A DNA stretch of 64,000 nucleotides from Rhabdophis nuchalis (Eukaryota; Chordata; Lepidosauria; Squamata; Natricidae): contig CM077652.1 in NCBI GenBank assembly GCA_039707465.1, positions 36,682,618-36,746,617 of the forward strand. Direction: 5' to 3'. A program made the translations under genes and the position numbers. Under the pieces are notes generated by a model that made no database searches, was not told the DNA's origin, and saw only the letters and a list, made by a program, of their open reading frames with translations. Shown here in pieces: positions 33,361 to 45,036 of the stretch. Within the stretch, counting starts at the first letter, position 1. The number at the start of each line of letters is the position of its first letter.

Positions 33361-33435
33361 ATAGACTAGACTAGACTAGACTAGACTAGACTAGAGTAGA
33401 CTAGACTAGACTAGACTAGAATAGAATAGAATAGA
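33361..33435 (+). repeat. (AGACT)n/(AGAAT)n pentanucleotide array
   Basis: About 15 pentamers changing from AGACT to AGAAT. The AGAAT units are the complement of the TTCTA tails of CR1 elsewhere. Confidence 0.95.
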
Positions 33436-33468
33436 CCTATGTTATATACATACATACATGTCTATGCC

Positions 33469-33612
<144 letters not shown>

Positions 33613-33719
33613 TTAGTGGTGAATAATCACTATTCAGCTTGTTGTTAACCAAAGCTGGCTTCCCTAATTGATGTTGCTTGTTGGAATCCTGCTAGTAAGG
33701 TTGCAGATGGTGAGATCTT

Positions 33720-33890
33720 GACTCTAAGATGCTGCAACATGCCCGTTGCCTGGTGTCTGAATTTTGATCATGTGACTGTGGAAATCCTATAATAGTCAGA
33801 AGTGTGAGGACTGATTACAAGTCAGCTTTTTCAGTGCTGTTTTAACTTTGAATGGTCACTACAAGTGGTTGTAAGTACAAATGGTTACAG
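33720..33890. mobile_element. Pogo/Tigger-like MITE fragment
   Basis: GAATTTTGATCATGTGACTG, TTTTTCAGTGCTGTTTTAAC, GAATGGTCACTACAAG. Confidence 0.5.
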
Positions 33891-33894
33891 GATA

Positions 33895-34245
33895 CGGCTA
33901 GTCTAGAGAAAAGAAGAACTAGGGGTGACATGATAGCAGTGTTATAATATTTGAGGACTGCCATTAACAAGGGGCAGTCAACTTATTTTCCAAAGCAGGA
34001 CAAGAAACAATGAATGGAAATTAATCAAGGAGAGAAGCAACCTAGAATTAAGGCGAAACTTCTTAACGGTGAGAACAATTCGCCAGTAGAACAGCTTGCC
34101 ACCAGAAGTTGTGGGTGCTCCATCACTGGAGGTTAAGAAGACTGGACAGCCACTTGTCTTGAATGGTATATGGTCGCCTGCTTGAGCAGGGGGCTGGACT
34201 AAAAGACCTCCAAGGTCCCTTCCTTCTCTATTCTGATATTCTGTA
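33895..34245 (+). mobile_element. CR1 LINE 3' end
   Basis: GCTAGTCTAGAGAAAAGAAG to GGACTAAAAGACCTCCAAGG and TCTATTCTGATATTCTG. Confidence 0.85.
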
Positions 34246-34627
34246 TATTCATACAGGTACACATATGTGCAGACACACCCTTTCTTTTTATTTATTTTTT
34301 TACATTTTTTCACTCACTCATTTCTCAGAGGAATGGATCAACAGTTTGTAGACTGGACAATCTATGAAGGGAACCATGGCGCCTCCAAGGAGCAAAGATC
34401 AAAGATGCAACTGAGGCTTACTAAAATAATTAACCCCCCCATATTATTATCCCTTTCTCCTCTTTCAAACAATACAACAAAGAGCCTGAAAAGGTATCAA
34501 GAGATTATACGTAGCTAGGCATGAAAGCCAAAAGGATTGAGGTGGTATTTTCATCTGTGCTTCCAAGGAAAGGTCAACATCCAGTGAAGAGAATGGAGGA
34601 TGTTCGAAGTAATCCACTGGCTTAAAG

Positions 34628-34741
34628 CAGGGGTCTCCAGCCTTTGCAACTTTAAGTCTGAAGGACTTCAGCTTTGCTGGCTGGAGAATTCTGGGAGCTG
34701 AAGTCCTTCAGACTTAAAGTTGCAAAGGTTGGAGACCCCTG
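34628..34741. mobile_element. Hairpin-type hAT MITE
   Basis: The arms (CAGGGGTCTCCAGCC...; ...GGTTGGAGACCCCTG) pair over about 45 bp with one mismatch. Octamers GCTTAAAG and CCTTAGAA match at 5 of 8. Confidence 0.85.
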
Positions 34742-34959
34742 CCTTAGAAGGAAATGCTTGCACTGTTGTGGGCCTGATGAAAATCCACCCCATCACACAC
34801 ACAATTTTTAATCAGCTACGTAATATAGCAGCCCAAAGAAGCTGGACCACCTGATTCTCCGTCCCCATTTCCCCAAAGCAGGTGAAAAATTGGATGCAGG
34901 GGAAAAAACTAATTAAGGAATTTAGAATTCCAGAATCCTAAGGCTGCATCTGTCTAAAG

Positions 34960-35080
34960 CAGGGGTCTCCAACCTTTGCAACTTTAAGTCTGAAGGACTT
35001 CAGCTCCCAGAATTCTCCAGCCAGCAAAGCTGGGAGCTGAAGTCCTTCAGACTTAAAGTTGCAAAGGTTGGGGACTCCTG
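34960..35080. mobile_element. Hairpin-type hAT MITE
   Basis: The arms pair almost throughout the 121 bp. Octamers GTCTAAAG and GCTTAAAG match at 6 of 8, only about 220 bp from the previous copy. Confidence 0.87.
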
Positions 35081-35253
35081 GCTTAAAGGATAGTACCCTC
35101 AAGAGACCTTTGAACTTCCAGACCACAACCTATGTTACCTTCATGAAGGACTGGAAAGAACGTGTTTGGAAAACAACTGGCTTGGCATATGTGGAGGAAT
35201 TTTAGTTTAAAAATTGGAAGTGGGGGTGGGGAGGTGATCTTTAGGACCTAATC

Positions 35254-35506
35254 CAGTGGTGGATTCCTAACTGGTTTACTACTGATTTGCTGAGAGGGCG
35301 TTTTGCCACCACACGTTGCTGCGCATGCACAGTTGACTGAAAACTGTTCTACGCATGCGCAGAAACATGCCGGTGACGGCAGAAGAGACCGGGGAACCGT
35401 TTCAGGGGCGTGGCAGGCCTGGGTCGCTGCCAGTTCCAGCCACCCGGGCTGCCATACCACTACCACTTCGGCTGAACCGGGCTGAACCGGTAGGAACCCA
35501 CCACTG
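35254..35506. mobile_element. hAT MITE of the GGTGGGTTCC family
   Basis: CAGTGGTGGATTCC and GGTAGGAACCCACCACTG ends; octamers ACCTAATC and ACCTAACC match at 7 of 8. Confidence 0.88.
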
Positions 35507-35689
35507 ACCTAACCCCACAGATAAACCTCAAGACCACCAATCCAATCAAGTGGTGAGAAGGAAGGAGAACTCAGATACGAAAGAAGGATGTGGGAAGCAA
35601 ACACAGGATCAATCAAAAGGACTCCGATGCCAATTCACTAACGCTCACAGTCAAACAGGGCAGGTCCTGAAATTTGGTAGGATGGAACC

Positions 35690-35904
35690 AGGGGTGGAAT
35701 TCAGCAGGTTCTGACAGGTTCTGGAGAACCGGTAGCAGAAATTTTGAGTAGTTCAGAGAACCAGCAAAAGCCGCCTCTGGCTGGCCCCAGAGTGGGGAGG
35801 GAATGGAGTTTTCGCAGTATCCTTCCCCTGCCATGCCCACCAAGCCACGCCTACCAAGCCACGCCCACAGAACCGGTAGTAAAGAAATTTGAATGTCCCC
35901 ACCT
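35690..35904. mobile_element. hAT MITE, GGTGGAATTCAGC variant
   Basis: AGGGGTGGAATTCAGC start, GAATGTCCCCACC end, flanked by GATGGAACC on both sides (35681-35689, 35905-35913); the exact edge shifts by a base. Confidence 0.82.
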
Positions 35905-35937
35905 GATGGAACCCTTGACTGGAACATATTGCTAGAA

Positions 35938-36312
35938 GAGGGGTGTCAAACTCAAGGCCCAAGCTCAAGGTCAAACTGAAGGCTGGATGCGGCCTGCAGG
36001 GTGCTTAGACCTGGCCCGCAGGGCTGCCCTGGAAACAGCAGATTGGCCTGCGGTGCCTCTGCCAGTGAAAATGGAGCTTGGGAGGGTCATGTGCAGCCCC
36101 CCCCAGCTCCATTTTCACTGGCAGAGATGCTGCAGGAGGCTGTCGTGGCCCAGGCAGGCCAAGTGATGTTGAGCTACCCAGGCTGCGACAGCCTCCTGCA
36201 GCCCTCTGCAGTGATGCCGAGCCTACTCTGGCCACACATAACCCCCCACCCCCATTCGAGGTCAAACACAACCCTGATGCGGCCCTCGATGAAACTGAGT
36301 GTGAGACCGCTG
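35938..36312. mobile_element. hAT MITE of the GTGTCAAACTC family
   Basis: GAGGGGTGTCAAACTCAAGG and GTGTGAGACCGCTG ends, with exact duplication TGCTAGAA (35930-35937, 36313-36320). The interior has a long inverted repeat around CAGTGAAAATGGAGCT. Confidence 0.9.
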
Positions 36313-36394
36313 TGCTAGAAGGATTTAAACTGTTCAAAAGAAACAGCCCTAACAAAAGAGGAAGTGGAGTTACATTACAGGTAAGAAAGAACTG

Positions 36395-36917
36395 TTGCTG
36401 CAGAAATACATGAAACCAAGAATAAAAACCTTCCTGAATGCCTATGGGTTTATAGAGAAGGAAAAAGGAATGATATTGCCATACTACAGGCCACCCAACC
36501 AAACAGAGGAAATAGATGCACTGTTTGCTAATCAGCTTATTAAAGTGTGCAGGAAGCACACTACGCTAGCAATGGGGGGTTTTCACTCCCCTGACATCAA
36601 CTGGTGGGCAAAGGAGGTGATAGGTGGCGGGGAGAAAGTGGAGCTGCTTAATTCATTCTTTGCATCTGTCTTTATGCAAAAGGAAAAAATAGCCCGACCT
36701 ATTAAAAACAATGCTGCAGAAGACAGAACAGAAATATGAGTCAAAATTGCAAAGAAACTGGTAAGAGAACCCCTATCCACTCTAGATGAGTTCAAATCAT
36801 CAGGACGAGAGAGATTGCAGCCCGGGGTTTTGAAGGAGCTAGCAAATATGATCATAGACCCATTGAACGAAATCTTTCAAAGCTCCTAAAGCAACAGAAA
36901 GCTACCAGAGGAGTAGA
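36395..36917 (+). mobile_element. CR1 LINE, endonuclease and RT start (part 1 of a split copy)
   Basis: It encodes LPYYRPPNQTEEIDALFANQ and GGFHSPDINWW (endonuclease), then jumps to EKVELLNSFFASVFMQKEK and an RT start similar to LSTLDEFKSSGRERLQPGVL. An internal deletion joins the two domains. Stops are present. Confidence 0.85.
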
Positions 36918-37270
36918 AATGTCGACTGGCGACACCCAGGGGGAGAGCCTTCTCCGTGGGAGCCCCTGTCCTCTGGAACAAAGGGCCCCCGGAGTTATGA
37001 ATTATACCTGACCTACGCACCTTCCGCCGTGTTCTCAAAACCTTTCTTTTTCAACAAGCCAGGCTGGCGTAAATACGAATTTTATTATTTATTAATCTTA
37101 ATTGGGTTTATTCGTTTTTAACCTTATTATGGGCCAAATTATTTAGTATGTTTTTAAATTTGTTTTTATCTTTTATATGTCTGTGTTTTGTTTTGGCTGT
37201 ACACTGCCCTGAGTCCTTCGGGAGTAGGGCGGTATAAAAAATTAAATAAATCTAAAATCTAAATCTAAAT
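36918..37270 (+). mobile_element. L2-type LINE 3' end nested in the CR1
   Basis: GGCGACACCCAGGGGGAGAG through ACTGCCCTGAGTCC...GGGCGGTATAAAAAATT to an (AAATCT) tail. Confidence 0.82.
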
Positions 37271-37289
37271 GAGTTGATGTGGTTCCAAT

Positions 37290-37904
37290 CTACCAAAAAA
37301 AAAAAAAAAAGGGAAAATGGATCCAAGAAGCTACAGACCAATTGATGTCAGAGCTCATCAATACCTGGATAGATCCCAGAAAAGATATTCAAGCATTTGT
37401 GATAATCAAGCACCCAGGAACAAATAGACAACTAATAGAAGCAGCCAGTGCTTGCTAAAACAGATCGTGCCAGACAAACCTTACGTTCATTCTTGGACAA
37501 AATGACTAAATTAGTGGAGCAGCAAAATGCAGTGAATATAGAATCCCTGGACTTCACTAAGGCATTTGACAAAGTAGATCACAGCTCTATTTCTTGATAA
37601 GATAGAACAATGTGGAATAGATAGCATCACTATCAGATCAATTTGCAGTTGCCCAACTAACTACAGTCAATGTGCAATCCTCAATGGAGCTACATCTACA
37701 TAGCAGGCAATGGGGTACCTCAGAACTTGGGACCAGTGCTCTTCAACACCTTTATAAATGACCTAGATGGCGTGGTCATCAAATTTGCAGACAACACCAA
37801 GCAAGGAGAAATTGACGAGGCTTTGGAAGGTAGACTCAAGATTCAGAAGGATCTTGACAGATTTGAACACTGGGCCTATCTAATAAAATGCAATAGCAAT
37901 ATGA
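37290..37904 (+). mobile_element. CR1 LINE, central RT (part 2 of the split copy)
   Basis: Contains traces of DFTKAFDKVDHSSIS and an open run with PQNLGPVLFNTFINDLDGVV, then KFADNTKQGEIDEALEGRLKI, the catalytic-box region with D to N in the usual ADDTK. Confidence 0.85.
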
Positions 37905-38128
37905 CTTAGATTTATATATGCTGCTTCACAGCCCTTCACAGCCCGCTCTAAGCGGTTTACAGAGTCAGCATATTTCCCCCAACAATCTGGGTCCTCATTT
38001 TATCCACCTTGGAAGGCTGAGTCAACCTTGAGCCTGGTGAGATTTGAACTGCCAAATTGCAGGCAGCCAGCAGTCAGTAGAAGTAGCTTGCAGTACTGCA
38101 CTCTAACCACTGTGCTACCACAGGCCAA
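37905..38128 (-). mobile_element. tRNA-derived SINE nested in the CR1
   Basis: Reverse copy: CAATAGCAATATGACTTAG tail first, CTCTAAGCGGTTTACAGAG, GTCCTCATTTTATCCACC, and box B complement GAGATTTGAACTGCC. Confidence 0.87.
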
Positions 38129-38130
38129 TA

Positions 38131-38484
38131 TCTGCACTTAGGCAGGAAAAACCAAATGCATAGGTCAAGAATAGGAGGTACAACAGTAATAACTGTAAGA
38201 GGGATCTAGGAATCCGAGTGAACAACCATTTAAATAAGAGCCAGCAGTCTTCTGCAGCTGCCAAAAAAGCCAATACAGTCCTAGGGTGTATCAACAGAGG
38301 AATAACATGGAGATCATGGGAAGTGATACGATATACTGTACTGGTGAGACCACAGTTGGAATGCTGCATCCACTTCTGGTCACCACAATTCAAAAAGATG
38401 CTGAGACCCTAGAAAGAGTTCAGAGAACAACAAAAAATGATAAAGCGTCTGAAAGCATGAACATTAAATGAACTAGGTATGTTT
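38131..38484 (+). mobile_element. CR1 LINE, RT C-terminus (part 3 of the split copy)
   Basis: CTGCACTTAGGCAGGAAAAA resumes the ORF; SSAAAKKANTVLGCINRGIT follows. It stops at GGTATGTTT, the target of the next insertion. Confidence 0.85.
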
Positions 38485-38853
38485 CATTGGTGGGATTCAA
38501 TTTTTTTTACTACCAGTTCTGTTGGTGTGGCTTGGTAGACGTGGCAGGGAAGATTACTGCAAAATCCCCATTCCCTCCCGATCAGCTGGGACTCAGCAGG
38601 CAGAGAAGAGATGGGGGCGGGGCCAGTCAGTGGTGGTATCCACTACTGCAGGGATCTCCAACCTTTGCAACTTTAAGTCTGAAGGACTTCAGCTCCCAGA
38701 CTTCTCCAGCCAGCTTTGCTGGCTGGAGAATTCTGGGAGCTGAAGTCCTTCAGACTTAAAGTTGCAAAGGTTGGAGACCCCTGCACTACTGGTTCTCCTA
38801 ACTACTAAAAATTTCCACTATTGGTTCTGCAGAACTGCTGAATGCCACCTCTG
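38485..38853. mobile_element. hAT MITE nested in the CR1
   Basis: CATTGGTGGGATTCAA and AATGCCACCTCTG ends, with perfect duplication GTATGTTT (38477-38484, 38854-38861). It carries its own nested MITE. Confidence 0.9.
38649..38783. mobile_element. Hairpin-type hAT MITE nested in a hAT MITE
   Basis: A 135-bp near-perfect hairpin (CAGGGATCTCCAACC...GGTTGGAGACCCCTG) with exact duplication CACTACTG (38641-38648, 38784-38791). Confidence 0.93.
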
Positions 38854-39225
38854 GTATGTTTAGCCTAATGAAGAGAAGGGTAAGGGATGGCATCACTGTC
38901 TCCCAATATTTGAAGGGCTGCCACAGGGAAGAGAGCATCGGTTTATTCTCCATAGCACCTGGGCAGGAAGCAATGAGTGGAAGCTTTTTAAAGAGAGACT
39001 AGAAACTAAACCGGAACTAAAGAAAACTTTCCTGACCGTGAGAACAAGTAATCAATGGAGCAGCTTGTCTCCAGAGGTTGTGGGACGTCCACCACTGGAG
39101 AACTTAAGAAGAGATTGGATAGCCATTTGCTTGGAATGCTATAGGATCTCCTGCTTGAGTGGGAGTAGGGGGTGGACTAGAAGACCTCCGAGATCCCCTT
39201 GAGCCCCTTCACTCCATGCTCTGTA
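38854..39225 (+). mobile_element. CR1 LINE 3' end (part 4 of the split copy)
   Basis: Resumes at GGTATGTTTAGCCTAATG and runs to GGACTAGAAGACCTCCGAG. Confidence 0.85.
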
Positions 39226-39559
39226 ATTCAAAGTACACTGTGACCTTATGTTGAGATTCTTTGTTTTTTTTAAAAAAAGTAAAACTTTAAGCAATAGTTT
39301 TATTTCCCTATGAAGTGAACCTTTAGAATCTATTTTTCTGCACCGGCTAATTTAGAAAACATAAATTTAAAAATGCAATACAATATATTACTACAGTAAT
39401 TTTAGTACCAACAGCAGTGGCCACTATCAATGTTTGTGCTAAACAGTAGCTGTAGGTAGGATGGAAACAACAAAGAAGAGCATAAATTTAGGCAACCCAG
39501 AAAGCCCCATTTGGGTGTTGGTTAGAAAGAGGCACTGCAAGAGACTGGACGCTCATGGC

Positions 39560-39800
39560 GAGCCACGGTGGTGCAGTGGTTCGAATGCAGTACCGCAGGC
39601 TACTTCTGCTAACTGTCAGCTGCCTGCAATTAGGCAGTTCAAATCTCACTGGGCTCAAGATTGACTCAGACTTCCATCCTTCCGAGGTGGATAAAATGAG
39701 GACCCAGAGTGTTGGGGGAAAGAGGCTGACTCTGTAAACCGCTGAGAGCGGGCTGGAAAGCACCGTGCAGCGGTATATAAGCCTAAGAGCTTTTGCTACC
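39560..39800 (+). mobile_element. tRNA-derived SINE
   Basis: CACGGTGGTGCAGTGGTTCG, AGTTCAAATCTCACTGGGC, TAAACCGCTGAGAGCGG, GCGGTATATAAGCCTAAG. Confidence 0.87.
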
Positions 39801-39838
39801 AGGGATCAATATGCTCTTCCTTGATTCTCTGTAGAGGA

Positions 39839-39945
39839 GGGGTCTCCAGATTTGGCAACTTGTGGACTTCAACTTGTGGACTTCAACTCCCAGAATTCCT
39901 CAACCAGCATGTTGAAGCTGAAGTCTTAAGTTTGGAGAGCCCAGC
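39839..39945. mobile_element. Diverged hairpin-type hAT MITE
   Basis: GAGGGGTCTCCAGATTTGGC start and AGTTTGGAGAGCCCAG end, with an internal repeat of TTGTGGACTTCAACT. No convincing duplication. Confidence 0.6.
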
Positions 39946-39949
39946 TTCT

Positions 39950-41120
39950 ACAAAGACAGCCGCACAGGGCACATGACTTAGGGATATCACCTAACCACTT
40001 CCAGCAATGTCTCCAGCATGGAGTGGAACATAATATTCCCAGACATAATATTCCTAGGTCCTGCTCTTCTTGCTACGCCTGGCTCCCACCAGCCAGCAAT
40101 TGTTCACAGACCCCCACAGAACAGGAGTGGTAAGTTGTAGTTGATGCAACCTCATTGGAGAAAAACCTGTGGCAAAGCCCCCTTCCTATCACCCATCTTA
40201 GGACCGAGGAGGGGGAAATGCCAGCTGCAGGGGAGGCTCTGGGGGCCAGCACCAGCCCAGTTTGTTTATGGAAGCTCAGGTGAGCCGTGCAAAATTCTGG
40301 CCAGCTCCCAGCCCCCCCCCCTCGCTTTCTTCCTTCCACCGGTACTGCTGCCCTGCTTTCTTCATTTCGCTGGAGGCAAACATGGCTTTCCAAGGATTGC
40401 TTCAGTGAACAAACCACGAAACAAGCTGGAGTCCGAGGCAGAGGACAAGGGGAGGGGGTGCCACCTCTTCTCACGACAGCCACTTGCTTCAGCCCCCTGC
40501 CCTGTTGGCAACTGGCCTTTGCACTCCGGCCCCTGCCCTCACCTGCCCTTTCCAGCTGTCTCCTCTTGGCATTGTTCGGAGCACAGCTTCAAAGGCTAAC
40601 TCAAAAGTTGGCAGCCGTGTTACAGCCTACAATAGAAGAAACACCACCCAGCGAGCCCAATGCTGTGCCAACGTCCTTCTCTGCAGAACAATAGCCTGAG
40701 CCTGGCTGGGATGCCAGCGGCCTGCAGAGACTGCAATGCCCCCTTTGAGGCAGCTGCCTGGTCCCTGGCAGAGACCCCCAGCAGACCGATGTGGCAGGGA
40801 AATCTTGTGGTGGGATGGATGGTGCCTGCCCCCCTCCGCCCATCTCCTTCAGGTGTTCGGGCCGGTCAGTGTAGGAGGCTGGGGCAGAGTCCGACTTGGG
40901 GCTCCATTGAGGGAAAGTCGCCAGAGCTGAGATGGAAACGTTGGCTCTGCAGAAGGTTTGAAAGTGGTTCCTAAATGTCAGGGCTGAACGGACGAGGAAA
41001 ATGCAGGAACCCAAGAGACATAGACCCTTTCATTCTATTTAGCTTTCATGAAGAATGTGTGCAAACCATTCTTTTTAGTCCCCACCCAACCCCTGGGCAA
41101 AGGGAAGGCGGACCACCAAG
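39950..41120. other. No recognised feature
   Basis: Pyrimidine-rich, apparently unique DNA. Its several overlapping open frames on both strands have no domain signature. Confidence 0.45.
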
Positions 41121-41121
41121 A

Positions 41122-41345
41122 GAGACAGTTTGGCCTCGTGGTGAAGCTGCTGGCCTGGAATGCAGGAAGTGTTGACTTCTAGTCCTGCCTTGGGCATGAA
41201 AGCCAACTCAGGGACTTTGGGCCGCTCACTCTCTTTCAGGCCAACCCACCTCACAGGGTTGTTGTGGTGGGGAAAATAAGAGGAAGTATTGGGTATGTTT
41301 ACCACCTTGAGCTACTTATAAAGCAATAAAGGCAGGATAAAAAAC
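41122..41345 (+). mobile_element. Diverged tRNA-derived SINE (lizard-type)
   Basis: GACAGTTTGGCCTCGTGGTG head, GACTTCTAGTCCTGCC box-B-like, ACCCACCTCACAGGGTTGTT, then AAAGCAATAAAGGCAGG. It resembles a SINE widespread in lizards and is more diverged than the other SINEs here. Confidence 0.6.
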
Positions 41346-41349
41346 ATAC

Positions 41350-43110
41350 AATCCACCAATGAATTAGAGCCAAGTTGCCCTCTGTTAAGGCCCTGATCTG
41401 ATTTCCCATCACTTCCCTGGGGAGCCTCACACCCCTCAGGCCGCCAAAGGGCAGGTACTGGCTGGTCAGCAGCAAAGGTGGGCTTTCCTGTCTCGCCTCC
41501 CCGATATTTACTAGTGGCTCAGACTCCTGCCCCTCCCTCCAATCTGCTAGCCCTTCTTTCCACTGTACCTCGTTCTCCCCTGAGTAACTCTAACCCCATC
41601 CCTCCCTTGGCATGTTGTCTTCCCAGGGCTGGGCTCTTCAGAAGCAGCCCAGGCATAATTGCACATCGCCCCATTCATGGCTTGGAAACAGAATTCCCGC
41701 TGCAGAGAGCTCTCCAGCGCCCCACATCCCACCCCAGCATCTGCTTCCACCCATTTCGCGAGGCAGCCCCCCCCCCCGGTTTCCTCCAAAGAGGCCCCCC
41801 TTCCTGCTCTTCTCACGCTCCTTAGGAAGGGCTCAGCCCGGTCTCCAGCAGGGGAAATTTGTTCCTCAGCCATAAGCAAGTGCCTACTTTGCCGATCAAC
41901 AGCTGGCTTCCCAAGTGGCACAGTCTCTGAGCACATCTGCAGTGCTGCCCATAAAGTCATTCAAGCCACATGCACAAACAAGGCTCCATTTGGCTGGCTC
42001 CCTCCAGCCCCTTCTCCCCTCCCTTGGAAGCAGACAAGCCTCTCCCTGGAACAGGATTACATCCCCCACTGCAAAGTCCACAACATGGAGCCTGGTGCAA
42101 CAGCCAGAAGCCCCTGGCAGCCAAGGCAGAGATCGACTGCGCTCCATGGCCCCAAGAAACAGCCCTTGGAAGCAGACAGAAGTTCCCATCCCACTGCCTG
42201 GCCCGTCTCACCCGCTGCTCCCCATGGAGGCCTTTGCTTTGGGTTCAGGCCCCACAGATGCCTCCCTCCTCCCTCTTGCCAAAGGAGACCCAGGACTGTG
42301 TTAGAGCTGGTGCAGCAGGTGCGACGCAAAGGCGCTTCAGTAGAAAGAGATGTGCTGGTGATCTCACAAGGACCACGGTGCAGTGAGGTGTAGGGCTTGC
42401 AACAACAAATGTTGTTTGTAAGCGGTGGTGAAAAACGCAGCTGTGCCCAAAGGACCAGCAAAGATCCACTTCTACTCCAAAGCATGAACGGAGAGAGGGG
42501 GGGGGGGCGGGGGGAGAAACTGAGAAATGCACATGCCCCCATTCTATAAGATAACGCTCCAGGTTTTGCCACTCAAACTTCAGCAATAGATGAAAATGAC
42601 AATTGCCAGATGTCTGAGCCTTGTTCAGAAGGGACACGGACCCCCAAAGCCCCATAGATAAAGCTGTGGGGAAGGCAAAGGAATCATCACCCAGGAAGCA
42701 ACAGTTAGAACGGAAGGCAGAATAACTAGAAGGTCCAAAGCGGGGGAAAGGGTGTGCCTAGGTTGCAAACAAGCAGAATAAAGCACGAGAAATGCTGGGC
42801 TAGAAGCAACTGAAGTTAATTTTTGTTGTGAGAAACCAAAACAATCACAGAGAGGCTGATGACTAGCAGAGTGGAAAAGCAATTTTTTTCCGGTGAAGAG
42901 AGTGCAAAAGCCAGACTTTCCTGCTCAACATTAAAAGGGGAGAAGGGGGGAAGCATGATGTCAACTCAAAAAGGAGGAATAATAACACACTATCTTTCCA
43001 GGCACAAAAATTCACTGTGATGCTGACTGTAGCACTGATATAGAGACATCTGCTATTTGTGAGAAAAACTACGATCGCTCTAGATCAAATATGGAACTGC
43101 AGAGACACCA
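41350..43110. other. No recognised feature
   Basis: GC-moderate unique DNA with poly-C and poly-G runs. A 244-codon open frame (41659-42393) lacks any known motif and overlaps open frames in other registers. Confidence 0.45.
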
Positions 43111-43114
43111 CACT

Positions 43115-43560
43115 GTCAATATATTGTCAGGGCTGTAGTTCCCCCTGTTGCAACATATGGCTCTGGAGCTGGATCATGAGAAAAGGCAAACAAAGGAAAC
43201 GGATCCTTTGAACTGGGCTTCTGGAGAAAAGAGTCAGGAATACGTTGGATGGCCAGAAGAACAGGCAAGCCAATACCAGATGGCCAAGCAAAATCACATT
43301 GCTCACCACCAGATGAATGGATAATGATGCTAAAGCAAAAATATTTGGGCATATCATGCGAAGGCGAGAATCACAAAAGACGGTGATGCTTAGAAAAATG
43401 GAAGAGGCCAAAGGAAGAGACCAGGAGGCTGATATTATGACCGATGGTGGGAGCAGAAGCTGTCAAGAACTCTAAGAACTGGTTACGGGTGGACAGTCTT
43501 GAAGAAATGTTCATTGGGTCAACAAAGACTTGGAAGCAATTGAATGACTGAACTACCCCA
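43115..43560 (+). mobile_element. BovB (RTE) LINE 3' coding fragment
   Basis: Frameshifted traces of the BovB C-terminus: FELGFWRK, WMARRTGKPIP, MMLKQKYLGI and the end LNDxTT. The order matches the BovB motifs FELWCWRR, YFGH and RLSDWT as recalled. Confidence 0.6.
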
Positions 43561-44278
43561 AAACTCCCCCCCACACACACACAAAAAGGGAGCAGGTGGG
43601 GGGGGGGGAAGCAGCTGGACAGAATGTGGGACCCAGGGGAAGTAGACAGGTTCTATTAAGGATTCAGTTGAGTAAGAAAGTGACGAGTGGAATTGCCTTC
43701 AAACTCAATGGTGAGCCATTCTCATTTTCATTCACTCAGGATGTGCTGAACCATCTGGCGCATCTCTAAAGCAGGTTCTCTGAAGCTGCCCAGGGACTTT
43801 CGTGCTTTGGCAAGGCACAAGGGATTGTCAGCTTCCCCTCCGTGTCTCCCCAAGTAGTCCCCTATCATGCTTCCTCTGCTGTCTGTGGTCTGAGTGCCGC
43901 CCGCTCCCCAAACATTTCTCTCTTGGAACAAGAGCCATTTGTGAAAGATGGTTAGAAGCTTCGGTTTCACTGGAAACTGAGCCCAGTGGTCTCTGAACCC
44001 TGTGGTGTGGTCCATGGGGCAGGGGCTGCATCCATAAGAGCCTATGAGAAGGAGCAGTCCACTTCTCCCACCTTGATTCCATGCTGCAGTTCCTGAGGTG
44101 TGGGTCTAGATGCATCACTTCCTCCGGCTGGGGGGTTTGGAAGACCAGTGGACAGAGGCAGGGCTGCTTCCCAGAGGGGGATGTACACAGGCATGCACGC
44201 ACAGATTATACACACGCCTGGACAAACATGTTTCAAGGCTCAGCTTTGGGGAAGTTGAGGCTGCCTGGCTCACAGCAG

Positions 44279-44356
44279 CCTTCCTTCCTTCCTTCCTTCC
44301 TTCCTTCCTTCCTTCCTTCCTTCCTTCCTTCCTTCCTTCCTTCCTTCCTTCCTTCC
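44279..44356 (+). repeat. (TTCC)n microsatellite in CACNG3 intron 1
   Basis: About 19 pure tetramers, roughly 0.7 kb from the exon 1 donor. Confidence 0.97.
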
Positions 44357-44483
44357 CAGGAAACCTGAGACAAAAGACTGCAACCTGCTTTGCCAGGAGC
44401 CTCGGAGGGAGGCACCAACCGGCCCAGAAGGGACTTGCTTCAGACCTGCAGACCTGCTGCTCCACTCTTCACGCGCTCTGCCT

Positions 44484-44484
<1 letters not shown>

Positions 44485-44540
<56 letters not shown>
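44485..44540 (+). repeat. (GT)n microsatellite in CACNG3 intron 1
   Basis: 28 uninterrupted GT units about 0.5 kb from the exon 1 donor. Confidence 0.97.
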
Positions 44541-44542
<2 letters not shown>

Positions 44543-45036
44543 TGCGTGTTTGCGTGTGGCTGTTAGGACTGTGAGACTTCAAGTAGGTAACATGCAGAGA
44601 AAGGAACCTCTGGCTTTCCCGCAGATAGGAGACGCCTATGGGGAGGACTAGGGAAGGAAGGAAGGAAGGTAGGCTCTCTGGCTCACCATGTCTCGCTCCC
44701 GCAGTAGACTGGCACCAAGGGGGAGCTGCCCAGGAGCCAGAAGTGGCCCCGTCCGCCCGCTGCCCGCCCTCCCCGCGGCTGCAGTGCCTGCGAGCGCCCA
44801 CCCAGCAAGCCTTGTCCGCACCCCGACAGGCAGCCTCCTGCGCGGGGCTTCGGGCTGATTTCGGCCGGACACGCGCGCGGGGGCAACAGGTGCAGGCCGG
44901 CCGGAGCGTCCTCTCCGCTCCTGGCTCAGCCGGGGGATGCCGCCCGGGACCGCCTCGCCCGGCGGCCGGAGCAGGCCAGGAGGCGGCCCGTCCCGCCCGG
45001 CGCGCCAAGCCGAGCCTCGGCCGCCCGCATGCCTAC

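Noticed and set aside
36005..36559. 184-codon minus-strand open frame
   Set aside because: Spans the palindromic core of a hAT MITE and the start of an antisense CR1; no domain.
41659..42393. 244-codon plus-strand open frame
   Set aside because: Low-complexity composition, no recognised domain, and equally long frames overlap it on both strands.
44648..45036. Continuation of the CACNG3 frame past the exon (199-codon frame)
   Set aside because: A canonical GTAGGC donor at 45036 follows the conserved CLEG; beyond it the translation no longer resembles any TARP.
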